Source: Taibaiella sp041660405
Lineage (GTDB): Bacteria > Bacteroidota > Bacteroidia > Chitinophagales > Chitinophagaceae
Direction: 5' to 3'
Assembly (NCBI GenBank): GCA_041660405.1
Contig: JBAZWL010000026.1
Location: 5,950 to 69,949 of the forward strand
DNA: 64,000 nt
Part shown: in pieces, positions 53,104 to 63,300 of the stretch
Layout: the number at the start of each line of letters is the position of its first letter
Numbering within the stretch: position 1 is the stretch's first letter
Position numbers and translations under genes: made by a program
Notes under the pieces: model-generated
Told to the model about the DNA's origin: nothing
The model's database searches: none
Seen by the model: only the letters and a program-made list of their open reading frames with translations

Positions 53104-55353
53104 ATGTATCGCAAAATATTTTTACTTCTAGCTTTTTTATCCCTGGTAAATGAATCCTGGAGCCAGGCTATATTCGTAAAGGGCAAGGTTACCGACCAGG
53201 CTTCCGGTGAAAGCCTGCCTTTAGCAACGATTTCAATTCCGGGTACCAACATTGCTGCTCAATCGGACATGCATGGAAACTTCGTTCTTAATATTCCTGA
53301 TAGCAGTACTGAAAGAAACATTGTTGTTTCTTATACCGGTTATCAAAATGACACTGTTGTCATTAAGCTGCAAACAAATATTGCCATTAAACTAAAGCCC
53401 ATGCGCAACCTGGATGAAGTGGTAGTAACGGGAACGCTGAAAGCCATGAGTAGAATGGAAAGCCCGATACCGGTAGAAGTGTATACACCAAAATATTTCA
53501 AGAAGAACCCTACCCCATCATTGTTTGATGCTGTGGGTATGATCAATGGTGTAAGACCACAGCTTAACTGCAATGTGTGTAATACCGGCGATATTCACAT
53601 CAATGGAATGGAAGGCCCGTACACATTGATTTTGATCGATGGTATGCCATTGGTAAGTGCGTTATCAACAGTATATGGTTTAAGCGGCATTCCTAATAGT
53701 ATCGTAGAAAGGCTGGAAGTGGTGAAAGGCCCTGCAGCATCCCTTTATGGAAGTGAGGCTATGGGCGGTATTATCAATGTTATTACCAAATCTCCTGCGC
53801 GCGCAGCAAGGTTAAGCGCCGATATTATGGGGACATCCTGGGGAGAATACAACGCCGATCTTTCTCTTAAAGCAAGAATAGGAGATAACATACAAAGCTT
53901 GCTGGGCATTAATTACTTTAACTATCAAAATATAATTGATAAAAATAAAGATGGCTTTACAGATGTAACCTTACAGAACAGGATATCGATTTTTAATAAG
54001 TGGGATTTCAAAAGGAAAGAGAACCGCATAGCCAGTCTGGCCGCACGTTACGTATATGAGGACCGTTGGGGTGGGCAAACAAACTGGAATAAAAACTGGC
54101 GTGGCAGTGATAGCATTTATGGCGAAAGTATCTACACCAACAGGTGGGAAATTATTGGTCAATATCAATTGCCGACAAGGGAAAAATTAATTACGCAATT
54201 CTCGGTAATCGGGCATAACCAAAATTCTTATTATGGAACCACTTCTTATCAGGCCAATCAGAAAGTAGCTTTTGCCCAGCTGTATTGGGATAAACAAATA
54301 GGCCAGCATAGTCTGCTATCGGGCGCATCTTATCGTTATACCTATTACAACGACAATACGCCAGGAACCGCTACAGAGGATGGTTACGACAAAGCCGTCA
54401 ATACGCCCTTACCCGGAATTTTTGTACAGGATGAATGGTCTTTTTCTCCCAAACAAAAATTACTTCTGGGATATCGCTACGATTATGATCGCATTCACCA
54501 TAGCATTCATTCACCCAGAATAGCTTATAAATTTTCGCCCAACAATAGAAACACTTTAAGAGCTAGCTTTGGTACAGGGTTCAGGGTAGTTAATCTGTTC
54601 ACAGAAGACCATGCAGCCCTTACTGGCTCCCGGAAAGTAGAAATAGCAGAAGCCCTGAAACCAGAAAAATCACTGAACAGTAATTTGAATTATGTACGGA
54701 CAATAACCTTAGGCAGTAATTTTCTTAATATCGATGCCACTGCTTTTTATAGTTATTTCAGCAATAAAATATTAGGTGATTACAACATTGATCCTAACAA
54801 AATAATTTATAGCAATCTTGCCGGACATGCAGTATCACAAGGCATTTCCGTGAATACAAATTTTACGTTCAGCATTCCGTTAAGTATTATGGCTGGTGTA
54901 ACTTACATGGATGTTTATCAAATGAAAGAAGATCCATCAACAGGAGGATTAGTCCGGAGCAATCAGTTTTTTGCACCAAAATGGTCAGGCAATTTTTCTA
55001 TAAGCTATAGCTTCCCATCAAGGTTTACTATTGATGTAACCGGCCAAGTAAATGGCCCTATGCGTTTGCCTTTGCAAAAGGACGATTATCGTCCGGAATA
55101 TTCGCCGGCATTCTGCTTAGCCAATATCCAGGTCACTAAGAAAGTGGGTAATAGATTTGAATTCTATGGCGGAGTGAAGAACATTTTCAACTTTGTACCT
55201 AAAGAAACATTTATGAGACCTTTCGATCCGTTTGATAAATATGTAAACGACCCAGTAACAAACCCCAAAGGATATACTTTTGATACAGAATATAACTATG
55301 CGCCATTGCAAGGCACCAAGGCATTTGCAGGTATCCGATACGTTATTCAATAA
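53104..55353 (+). CDS. TonB-dependent receptor
   Basis: A 749-aa outer-membrane transporter powered by TonB. The signal peptide ends near SWSQ (residue 21). A carboxypeptidase-regulatory-like beta domain covers about 25-110 (VKGKVTDQASGESLPLATISIPGT). The plug follows (DEVVVTGTLKAMSRMESPIPVEVYT...LILIDGMPLVSALSTVYGL...ERLEVVKGPAASLYGSEAMGGIINVITK). The 22-strand barrel ends in GTKAFAGIRYVIQ. A Cys pair (LNCNVCNTGDIHING) in the plug is characteristic of one Bacteroidota subgroup. The substrate is not known. The palindrome upstream hints at metal-dependent control. No SusD partner is adjacent, so it is not a polysaccharide locus. Confidence 0.95.
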   Translation: MYRKIFLLLAFLSLVNESWSQAIFVKGKVTDQASGESLPLATISIPGTNIAAQSDMHGNFVLNIPDSSTERNIVVSYTGYQNDTVVIKLQTNIAIKLKPMRNLDEVVVTGTLKAMSRMESPIPVEVYTPKYFKKNPTPSLFDAVGMINGVRPQLNCNVCNTGDIHINGMEGPYTLILIDGMPLVSALSTVYGLSGIPNSIVERLEVVKGPAASLYGSEAMGGIINVITKSPARAARLSADIMGTSWGEYNADLSLKARIGDNIQSLLGINYFNYQNIIDKNKDGFTDVTLQNRISIFNKWDFKRKENRIASLAARYVYEDRWGGQTNWNKNWRGSDSIYGESIYTNRWEIIGQYQLPTREKLITQFSVIGHNQNSYYGTTSYQANQKVAFAQLYWDKQIGQHSLLSGASYRYTYYNDNTPGTATEDGYDKAVNTPLPGIFVQDEWSFSPKQKLLLGYRYDYDRIHHSIHSPRIAYKFSPNNRNTLRASFGTGFRVVNLFTEDHAALTGSRKVEIAEALKPEKSLNSNLNYVRTITLGSNFLNIDATAFYSYFSNKILGDYNIDPNKIIYSNLAGHAVSQGISVNTNFTFSIPLSIMAGVTYMDVYQMKEDPSTGGLVRSNQFFAPKWSGNFSISYSFPSRFTIDVTGQVNGPMRLPLQKDDYRPEYSPAFCLANIQVTKKVGNRFEFYGGVKNIFNFVPKETFMRPFDPFDKYVNDPVTNPKGYTFDTEYNYAPLQGTKAFAGIRYVIQ

Positions 55354-55414
55354 TTCTTATAACGCTATTCAGTGCCTGTAAAATATTAACATAGTTATCC
55401 TGCCATTTCGCCAT

Positions 55415-55422
55415 TAACTTTG
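55415..55422 (+). promoter_or_regulatory. -7 element next to the thioredoxin start codon
   Basis: TAACTTTG is an exact TAnnTTTG match ending only 4 bp before the ATG at 55427. If used, the transcript would have almost no leader. Confidence 0.4.
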
Positions 55423-55426
55423 CTGC

Positions 55427-55921
55427 ATGAAACGTTTTCTTATTGTGCTCTTTATGAGCCTGTCAGGTCTTGCGAGTTTTGCACAGCCAACTTCAAAAGT
55501 TCCTTTATACGATACTGCAGCCAATGCTAAAGCGGACATCAAAAAAGCGGTAGCACTAGCTGCCAAAGAACATAAAAATGTAATGCTGCAAATAGGTGGC
55601 AACTGGTGTATCTGGTGTACCCGATTTCATAATACGGTATCTTCCAATGATACCTTAAGTAAATTGATGAAGGACAATTATGTTGTTGTTCATGTTAATT
55701 ACGAAAAGAAAAATGCTGAAAGTCCGCTTTGGAAGGAACTTGGCTATCCGCAAAGATTCGGCTTCCCGGTATTCGTCATCCTGGATGAAAAAGGGAACAG
55801 GATACATACTCAAAACTCTGGTTACCTGGAAGAAGGCAAAGGCCATAGTCCCGCAAAGATTGCTGAATTCCTGGAACAATGGTCGCCGGCGGCATTGCGT
55901 GGTGCTACGCTTGGGAATTAA
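55427..55921 (+). CDS. Periplasmic thioredoxin-family protein
   Basis: A 164-aa exported thioredoxin-fold protein. The signal peptide is MKRFLIVLFMSLSGLASFAQ. The redox motif is WCIWC (Cys61, Cys64) within NVMLQIGGNWCIWCTRFHNTV. The cis-Pro region is RFGFPVFVILDEKGNRIHTQNSG. It resembles the DsbD-gamma/thioredoxin_7 group that reduces or isomerises periplasmic disulfides. It follows the TonB receptor by 73 bp but has its own -7 element. Confidence 0.9.
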   Translation: MKRFLIVLFMSLSGLASFAQPTSKVPLYDTAANAKADIKKAVALAAKEHKNVMLQIGGNWCIWCTRFHNTVSSNDTLSKLMKDNYVVVHVNYEKKNAESPLWKELGYPQRFGFPVFVILDEKGNRIHTQNSGYLEEGKGHSPAKIAEFLEQWSPAALRGATLGN

Positions 55922-55949
55922 CACTCCGCGCTGCTAAGCCTTTTTAAGT

Positions 55950-55957
55950 TAACTTTG
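55950..55957 (+). promoter_or_regulatory. -7 element before rlmB
   Basis: TAACTTTG, exact TAnnTTTG match, 34 bp before the proposed start codon. Confidence 0.45.
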
Positions 55958-55991
55958 CAAAATTATAAAGCAGGAAAACCTCTTAAGAACA

Positions 55992-56765
55992 TTGAACAAG
56001 CCCCCATTCAGATCTCACAAAACATCCGTGCCCAAGAGCCGTCTCATTATAGGTCGTAAACCATTGCTGGAAGCAATGCAAAACGCTGTAAATATTGAAA
56101 AGATTTTCCTGTTGCAAACCGCAACCGGCGATGAAATAAGTGCTATAAAGAAAACAGCCAGGGAAATGAATATAGCTCTGAGCCTGGTGCCGCTGGAAAA
56201 ATTAACCCGTTTTACACAGGCCAACCACCAAGGTGTGGTTGCTATCGGAGGACTTATCGAATATCAACCCTTACAGGAAATCATTAGCCAGGCAGTAGAT
56301 AAAGGAGAAACGCCTTTGATCGTGTTGCTGGATGGCATTACAGATACCAGGAATCTTGGTGCTATTGCCCGTTCGGCCCTTTGCTATGGTGCACACGCTT
56401 TGGTTATTCCTTCATCCAATAATGCAGCGATTACCGAGGAAGGTATTAAAGCATCTGCTGGTGCATTGGAAAGTATTCCGGTATGCCGTGTAACCTCTGT
56501 AGAGCAGGCTATGGACACCTTGCACATGAATGGCATCCAGGTTGTGGCTACTGCATTAAAGAACAGTAATCCTATTCATACTGTTGACCTTAGCATTCCA
56601 TTGGCCATTGTTATGGGTTCGGAAGATAAAGGGGTGAGTGATTTTGTGGTAAAACATGCAGACCACCTGGTACGTATCCCTATGTCCGGCACCTTCGACT
56701 CGCTAAATGTATCTGTAGCAGCCGGTATTATGCTGTATGAAATACAACGGCAAAAAGAACTTTAG
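55992..56765 (+). CDS. rlmB: 23S rRNA 2'-O-methyltransferase of the TrmH/SpoU family (RlmB-like)
   Basis: SPOUT-fold RNA methyltransferase, 257 aa. An N-terminal substrate-binding domain (LIIGRKPLLEAMQNAVNIEKIFLL, NHQGVVAIGG) precedes the knotted catalytic domain. SpoU motifs: LDGITDTRNLGAIARSALCYGAHALVIP (motif 1), IPLAIVMGSEDKGVSD (motif 2), IPMSGTFDSLNVSVAAGIMLYE (motif 3). The start is uncertain: a TTG at 55992 or a GTG at 56028 (VPKSRLIIGRK). No ATG occurs before the conserved IIGRKPLLEA. Target G2251 is inferred from family resemblance. Confidence 0.9.
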   Translation: MNKPPFRSHKTSVPKSRLIIGRKPLLEAMQNAVNIEKIFLLQTATGDEISAIKKTAREMNIALSLVPLEKLTRFTQANHQGVVAIGGLIEYQPLQEIISQAVDKGETPLIVLLDGITDTRNLGAIARSALCYGAHALVIPSSNNAAITEEGIKASAGALESIPVCRVTSVEQAMDTLHMNGIQVVATALKNSNPIHTVDLSIPLAIVMGSEDKGVSDFVVKHADHLVRIPMSGTFDSLNVSVAAGIMLYEIQRQKEL

Positions 56766-56806
56766 TAAGGAATTAATGTTTACAGGAATTGCAAAATCCG
56801 GAAGGA

Positions 56807-57709
56807 ATGAAACGTATTCTTATTTCACTGCTCATGCTTACGATCTCCGTTTATTTATTTTCCTGTGAAAAGGAAGTAAGTTTTGATCTGGGTACATCTG
56901 CCGAAAAAGTTGTGGTGGAAGGGACTATTGAAACAGACCTTCCACCTTATGTTTTCCTTACAAAAAGTATTGGCTTTTTCTCCAAAATAGATCTTAATAC
57001 TTTAAGTAATTCCTTTATTCACGGAGCCAAAATAACAGTATCTGATGGTGTAAAATCATTTGTACTGAGAGAATACCAGGTTAATAACAGCGGTGTTAAT
57101 CTCTCTTTTTATACAGTCGATTCTGCAGATCTTACCGCATTAGCTTTTCGGGGAGTTACAGGTAAAATTTACAGTTTAAAAATTGAATACAACGGAAAGT
57201 CATACGAATCCACGACAACAATTCCCGTTCCCAAGCCGCTGGATACCATATGGGCACGCAAACCCAACCCTGGCGAAATGCCCGATGGCTACCCCGATTC
57301 CAGGCTTTTATTTGCCAGTTATACAGACCCCGACACATTAGGCAATCGGGTACGTTATTTTACCAAAAGGAATAGCGAACAATTCCTTCCCCCTTACTAC
57401 TCCGTAAACGATGACGCCATTATAAACGGTACCAAAATCGATATTCAACTCAATGCGGGATTTAACCGTATGGACACTATAAGCAGGGAAACATTCGGTT
57501 TTTTTTATAAGGGGGACACCGTAATCGTTAAGTGGAGCTCTATTGATAAAGGGGTATTCGATTTCTGGCGCACACTGGAATTTTCGTATGGTTCTACCGG
57601 CAATCCATTTGCTGCTCCGGTAAAAGTAACCAGTAACATAAGTGGCGGAGCCTTAGGCGTTTGGGCCGGATATGGAAACACCTTCGATACGCTCATTATA
57701 TCCCACTAA
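56807..57709 (+). CDS. DUF4249 family lipoprotein
   Basis: A 300-aa outer-membrane lipoprotein. I start at ATG 56807, preceded by GGAAGGA, rather than the TTG six codons upstream. The signal peptide MKRILISLLMLTISVYLFSC has its lipobox Cys at residue 20. DUF4249 features: KVVVEGTIETDLPPYVFLTKSIGFFS, FIHGAKITVSDG, YSLKIEYNGKSYESTTTIPVPKPLDTIW, and the C-terminal IISGGALGVWAGYG-like stretch. Such proteins usually sit beside a TonB-dependent receptor; here no receptor is adjacent (the nearest begins 3.7 kb upstream). Function unknown. Confidence 0.9.
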   Translation: MKRILISLLMLTISVYLFSCEKEVSFDLGTSAEKVVVEGTIETDLPPYVFLTKSIGFFSKIDLNTLSNSFIHGAKITVSDGVKSFVLREYQVNNSGVNLSFYTVDSADLTALAFRGVTGKIYSLKIEYNGKSYESTTTIPVPKPLDTIWARKPNPGEMPDGYPDSRLLFASYTDPDTLGNRVRYFTKRNSEQFLPPYYSVNDDAIINGTKIDIQLNAGFNRMDTISRETFGFFYKGDTVIVKWSSIDKGVFDFWRTLEFSYGSTGNPFAAPVKVTSNISGGALGVWAGYGNTFDTLIISH

Positions 57710-57812
57710 TATTGTTATAGCCTCTTCACCGTTGCCTATTTATTTTAGATTAATAAAATACCTATTTTCGCTTGTTAATAAGCATAAATTAAAATTAAAG
57801 CATAACAAAACA

Positions 57813-58781
57813 ATGTCAGAAAGTACAGAAAGAATTCATTGTCTGATTATAGGTTCGGGACCTGCAGGATATACTGCAGCTATTTACGCAGCACGCGCAG
57901 GTATGAAGCCTGTTCTTTATTCAGGCCTGCAACCAGGCGGCCAGCTTACCATTACTACCGATGTAGAAAATTATCCGGGTTATCCTGAAGGAATCATGGG
58001 TCCCCAAATGATGAAAGATTTTGAAACGCAGGCACGTCGCATGGGTGCTGACCTTCGCTGGGGTATGATCTCAAAAGTAGATTTCAGCCAGCGTCCTTTT
58101 AAAATTGAGGTTGATGAAGAAAAATGGATTGAAGCCGATTCCGTTATTATAGCAACAGGCGCTTCTGCCAAATGGCTTGGTATTGAATCAGAGCAAAGAT
58201 TGAATGGATATGGCGTTTCTGCTTGCGCTGTTTGCGATGGGTTCTTCTTTAAAGATAAAGAAGTAGCTATCGTTGGCGCCGGAGATACTGCTTGTGAAGA
58301 AGCTTTATATCTTGCCAAATTATGTACTAAAGTACACATGATCGTTCGTCGCGATGAAATGCGTGCCTCAAAAGTAATGCAGGAAAGGGTTTTAAAAACA
58401 TCTAACATCCAGGTGTATTGGAACAGTGAAACTGTTGAAGTACTGGGTGATAAAAAAGTAGACGGCGTAAAAATCAAGAATATCCAAACCAATGAAGAAA
58501 CCGTTGTGCCATTAAGCGCATTCTTTGTAGCTATTGGTCACCAGCCTAACTCTGCTATGTTCAAGGACTATCTTCAATTGGACGAACAGGAATATATCAT
58601 TACTACACCAGGTACTTCAAAAACCAATATTGAAGGAGTTTTTGCTTGCGGAGATGTACAGGATAAAATATATCGCCAGGCTGTAACAGCTGCCGGTAGC
58701 GGATGTATGGCAGCACTGGATGCAGAAAGATTCCTGAGTGCATTAGCGCATGAATCGGCTATGGCTCAGGCTGTTCATTAA
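57813..58781 (+). CDS. trxB: Thioredoxin-disulfide reductase
   Basis: FAD- and NADPH-dependent reductase that keeps thioredoxin reduced. From ATG 57813 it is 322 aa, the normal length; 47 in-frame upstream codons overlap the DUF4249 gene and are not real. FAD motif LIIGSGPAGYTAAIYAARAG (11-30), redox centre CAVCDG (Cys138, Cys141), NADPH motif VAIVGAGDTACEEALYL, C-terminal FACGDVQDKIYRQAVTAAGSGCMAALDAERFL. Followed by a terminator. Confidence 0.97.
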   Translation: MSESTERIHCLIIGSGPAGYTAAIYAARAGMKPVLYSGLQPGGQLTITTDVENYPGYPEGIMGPQMMKDFETQARRMGADLRWGMISKVDFSQRPFKIEVDEEKWIEADSVIIATGASAKWLGIESEQRLNGYGVSACAVCDGFFFKDKEVAIVGAGDTACEEALYLAKLCTKVHMIVRRDEMRASKVMQERVLKTSNIQVYWNSETVEVLGDKKVDGVKIKNIQTNEETVVPLSAFFVAIGHQPNSAMFKDYLQLDEQEYIITTPGTSKTNIEGVFACGDVQDKIYRQAVTAAGSGCMAALDAERFLSALAHESAMAQAVH

Positions 58782-58807
58782 AAACAAAAAAGTATTTATA
58801 GCAGCAG

Positions 58808-58840
58808 CAGCCCGGAATGATAAACGTTTCGGGCTGTTTT
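58808..58840 (+). terminator. Terminator after trxB
   Basis: CAGCCCGGAA (58808-58817) and TTTCGGGCTG (58827-58836) with one G-U pair, then TTTT. Confidence 0.8.
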
Positions 58841-58866
58841 AATGATGATAATACCCACAAATCCCA

Positions 58867-59646
58867 ATGAACCGAAACCTATATCTACCCGTACTTCTTT
58901 GCCTGCTTTTATCGAGTTGTCTGGCGAATAAGAAGAAAACTATGGCTCCAACTCAAATATTTGAAACCAGACTGGATAGTGTAAAATTGTTTGATCCATC
59001 AAGGAACCGAGTTGTTCCGGTTGCTTTATATTTTCCACAGACAAGCCAGAAAGATGCGAAACAGAAAGTTGTCATTTTCAGTCATGGCTATGGGGCTAAT
59101 AAAGGTGGGGACAATTTGACCTGTTCCTATTTAAATGAAAATCTGGCATCACACGGATATTTTGTAGCCAGCATACAGCACGAGCTTCCTACAGATAGTC
59201 TTTTACCTGCAACAGGAATACCGCAGGTCGTTAGAAAAACCAATTGGGAACGTGGTGTAAAAAATATTTTATTTACGCTTAATGAGTTAAAAAGAACACA
59301 TCCCGACCTGGACTATAAACACTTAATTTTAATCGGGCACTCAAATGGTGGAGACATGTCTATGCTTTTTGGAAGCAAGTACCCGGATCTGGTAGATAAA
59401 ATAATTTCATTGGATAACCGGAGAGTCGCTTTTCCAAGAACAAAACATCCACGGATATATTCGCTCCGTTCGTCAGATCAGCCTGCAGATGAAGGTGTGT
59501 TACCAACGTATAAAGAGCAAACAGAATATGGAATGAAAATTATAAAGCTGGACCATACTATACACAATGATATGAATAATAATGCCACTGAAGAACAAAG
59601 AAAAGAGATCAATAATTATATCCTCGGTTTTCTAAATGACCGATAA
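58867..59646 (+). CDS. Alpha/beta hydrolase lipoprotein
   Basis: A 259-aa predicted lipoprotein: MNRNLYLPVLLCLLLSSC with Cys18 in an LSSC lipobox. The hydrolase core has an oxyanion stretch VVIFSHGYGANKGGDN and the nucleophile elbow ILIGHSNGGDMSMLFGSKYP. The end KLDHTIHNDMNNN offers a candidate His, so a full triad is possible. It resembles small PAF-acetylhydrolase/dienelactone-like hydrolases. Substrate unknown. It reads in the same direction as the MGMT gene 35 bp downstream and may be co-transcribed with it. Confidence 0.82.
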   Translation: MNRNLYLPVLLCLLLSSCLANKKKTMAPTQIFETRLDSVKLFDPSRNRVVPVALYFPQTSQKDAKQKVVIFSHGYGANKGGDNLTCSYLNENLASHGYFVASIQHELPTDSLLPATGIPQVVRKTNWERGVKNILFTLNELKRTHPDLDYKHLILIGHSNGGDMSMLFGSKYPDLVDKIISLDNRRVAFPRTKHPRIYSLRSSDQPADEGVLPTYKEQTEYGMKIIKLDHTIHNDMNNNATEEQRKEINNYILGFLNDR

Positions 59647-59681
59647 ACGATAACTTTACTGTTACGACTTTTTATCTTACT

Positions 59682-60167
59682 ATGTACAAGTCCCACTATC
59701 AATCGCCCATTGGATTAATTGAAATTACTGCAAGTGATTCCGGCCTTTTATCTGTGTCCTTCAGAGACGAAACGGAAGAAATTAATACCATTGCATCGGC
59801 TAACGATATCACAAAGCAGACCGCTGAATATTTAGTAGAATACTTTGCAGGGAATTGTCAGACTTTTGATGTGCCCCTTGCTCCCGTGGGCACTGCTTTT
59901 CAGCAACAGGTATGGAAGGAATTAGTTAAAGTTCCATTTGGGAAAACGGATACCTATTCTTCTATCGCCAATAAACTTAACAACCCTTTAAGTGTTAGAG
60001 CTGTGGGTGCTGCAAATGGTAAAAATCCTATAGCAATCATAGTTCCATGTCATCGCATAATTGGTGCATCTGGTCACCTTACGGGTTATGCCGGCGGCCT
60101 TTGGCGAAAGGAATTTTTACTTAACCTTGAAGGCGCCTCCAAAGGTGTACAGGCAAAGCTTTGGTAG
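59682..60167 (+). CDS. ogt: Methylated-DNA-[protein]-cysteine S-methyltransferase
   Basis: Suicide repair protein that moves O6-alkyl groups from guanine to its own cysteine. 161 aa. The acceptor is Cys123 in the hallmark IIVPCHRIIGASG. The DNA-binding helix-turn-helix lies just before (VPFGKTDTYSSIANKLNNPLSVRAVGAANGKNP). YAGGLWRKEFLLNLE closes the active-site domain. The N-terminal ribonuclease-H-like part is normal and there is no Ada domain, so this is an Ogt-type single-domain enzyme. Confidence 0.96.
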   Translation: MYKSHYQSPIGLIEITASDSGLLSVSFRDETEEINTIASANDITKQTAEYLVEYFAGNCQTFDVPLAPVGTAFQQQVWKELVKVPFGKTDTYSSIANKLNNPLSVRAVGAANGKNPIAIIVPCHRIIGASGHLTGYAGGLWRKEFLLNLEGASKGVQAKLW

Positions 60168-60322
60168 GTTTTTAACCTTTTTACAACACCTTTTTTTCGC
60201 AATATTCTTATTTGATATTAGTCTATCCGCTTTTAGCTGATATTGAGTTATATTGCATCGGTTCTTTTGATCAGAACCCTGTATAAACAAAATTAAAAAC
60301 GGCTAAAACTTTACAACCTGAA

Positions 60323-63300
60323 ATGAACACGATTACAAGTACTCCGGAAGGCCAACTCACTATTAAAAGATTGATGGTCGCCAATCGAGGTGAAATTGCA
60401 ATTCGTATTTTACGTGCTGCTTCCGAGATGCGGATACGCACAGTAGCCATTTATACTTACGAAGACCGTTATTCACTCCATCGTTACAAAGCTGATGAAG
60501 CCTATATTATAGGCAGCGAAGATGAGCCACTGAAGCCTTACCTGGACATTGAAGCCATTTTAAAAACAGCGAAGGATAATGATATAGATGCTATCCATCC
60601 GGGCTATGGTTTCCTTAGTGAAAATGTACAGTTTGCAAGGCGTTGCCGCGAAGAAGGGATCATTTTTATAGGGCCTGATCCGGAAGTAATGGAACAACTT
60701 GGCGATAAGATTGCAGCTAAGAAAATAGCCCGTTCGGTAAATGTTCCGGTAATTGAGGATAGTACTATTGAGTTTGCTGAAAATGATAAAGTACTGGCGG
60801 AAGCAGAGCGTATTGGGTATCCCGTAATACTTAAAGCTGCGGCTGGTGGCGGTGGCCGTGGTATGCGCGTTGTACGTAAAAAAGAAGATCTGCTTAATTC
60901 GTTCAATGAAGCGCATAATGAAGCTGAAAAATCATTTGGCGATGGTACAATTTTCATAGAAAAATTTATTGACCAGCCTAAACATATTGAAGTACAATTA
61001 TTGGCCGATAACCACGGCAATATTGTGCATTTGTATGAAAGAGATTGTTCTGTGCAACGTCGCTTTCAGAAAGTAGTTGAGATTGCTCCTGCGCCCAACT
61101 TATCTGTAAAAGTAAAACAAGCCGTTTACGACTATGCCCTAAAAATAGCCAGGGCCGTGAAATACAACAATGCAGGCACTGTTGAGTTCCTGGTTGATCG
61201 CGATGATAATGTTTACTTCATTGAAGTAAATCCGCGTATCCAGGTAGAGCATACTGTTACGGAAGAAGTAACCGGTATCGACATTGTGCGCAGCCAGATT
61301 CTGATTGCACAGAATGTTCCTTTGAACGATCCCAACATTTTTATCCTCGGTCAGGATGATGTAAAGCTTAATGGCTTTGCCATACAATGCCGTATTACTA
61401 CTGAAGATCCTGAAAATAATTTCAAACCGGATTATGGCACGTTGATCACATATCGTAATGCCGGAGGTTTTGGTATCAGGCTGGATGAAGGAAGTGCATA
61501 TTCAGGAATGAAAATTTCTCCTTTCTTCGATTCTATGATTGTTAAGGTAACAGCAACCGGTCGTACACTTGCAGGAGCAGCGCAACGTCTTAACCGTTCC
61601 CTGCGTGAGTTTCGTGTGCGTGGTGTTACTACCAATATTCGTTTCCTGGAGAATGTAATTTCGCATGAACAATTCCGTAGAGGATTGTGCACCGTAAATT
61701 TCATTGATAATAATCCTGAATTATTTGCCTTTGATCGCCCGAAAGATAGAGCCACAAGGATTTTACGCTATCTTGCTGATATAAAAATTAACGGGCATCC
61801 TGATGTAAAACATTTTGACCCTACCCGTAAATTCCGTACTCCGGAGATACCATCTTTCAACTCATTTGAATCTTTTCCCAAAGGGACTAAAGATAAACTT
61901 ACGGAACTGGGGCCTCAAGCCTTTATGCAATGGCTTAAAGAAGAAAAGCCTATTCGCTTTACCGATACTACTTATCGCGATGCACATCAGTCGTTGGTGG
62001 CAACCCGTATGAGAAGCCGCGATATTCTTGCAGTGGCTGAAGGTTATGCACACAATCATTCTGAATTATTTTCTATGGAGGTATGGGGCGGTGCAACCTT
62101 TGATGTAGCCTTACGCTTTCTCCATGAATGCCCCTGGACCCGCTTGCAGGAAATACGTAAAGCGATGCCGAATGTATTGCTGCAAATGCTTTTCAGAGGT
62201 TACAATGCCGTTGGATATTCTGCCTATCCAAGAAATGTGATTCAGAAATTTATTGAAAAATCGTGGGAAAATGGCGTCGATGTATTCCGCATTTTCGACT
62301 CGTTGAATAATATAGAATCCATGCTGCCTGGCATTGAGCATGTGGTAAAACATACCGGAGGTATTGCGCAGCCATCTATCTGTTATACCGGTGATGTATT
62401 GCGTAAAGATAACAACAAGTACAATCTGCAATACTACATTGACCTGGCTAAAAGACTGGAAGATACTGGTGCACATATGTTGGCTATAAAAGACATGGCA
62501 GGCTTGCTGAAACCTAATGCAGCTACCGTTTTAATCAATACATTGAAAGAAAATATTTCAATGCCTATTGCATTACATACTCATGATACAGCGGGTACGC
62601 AAATAGCAACATACCTTAATGCGATCAACGCTGGTGTAGATACTATTGATTGCTCTTTAGCATCTTTTAGCGGTACTACAGCACAGCCCAATTTAAATTC
62701 ATTGACCGCTTTGCTGGAAGGGCATGAGCGTGAAAGCAAAATCAATTTACATAGCCTTAATGCTTATAGTAATTATTGGGAAGCTGTACGCGAATATTAC
62801 TATCCTTTCGAATCAGATCTGAAATCTGCTACCGCAGAGGTTTATGAAAATGAAATTCCTGGTGGTCAATATTCCAATCTTCGTCAACAGGCTGATGGTG
62901 TGGGTTTAGGCGGGCAGCTATCTACTATTAAAACTAATTATGCAGTTGTCAATCAATTGTTCGGAGATATTGTAAAGGTAACACCAAGCTCTAAAGTTGT
63001 AGGCGATATGGCTTTGTTTATGACGGCCAATAACCTTACTGCTGCCGATGTGCTGGATGAAAGTAAAAATCTTTCTTTCCCTGCTTCTGTAATTGGTTTC
63101 TTCAAAGGCGATCTGGGCGTGCCTTACGGCGGTTTCCCGGAGAAACTTAGAAAAATTGTGCTGCGTAATGAACCACAAAACAATGGCAGCGCCAATACGC
63201 AAATATTACCTGACATTGATCTGGATGAAGCTTTCAAACAATTTGGTGAAAAATATCCTGGGAGTTCCTTCCTTGATTTCCTTTCCTATCAAATGTTCCC

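Noticed and set aside
53104..55353. Polysaccharide utilisation locus
   Set aside because: There is one TonB receptor but no SusD-like gene, glycoside hydrolase or HTCS regulator around it.
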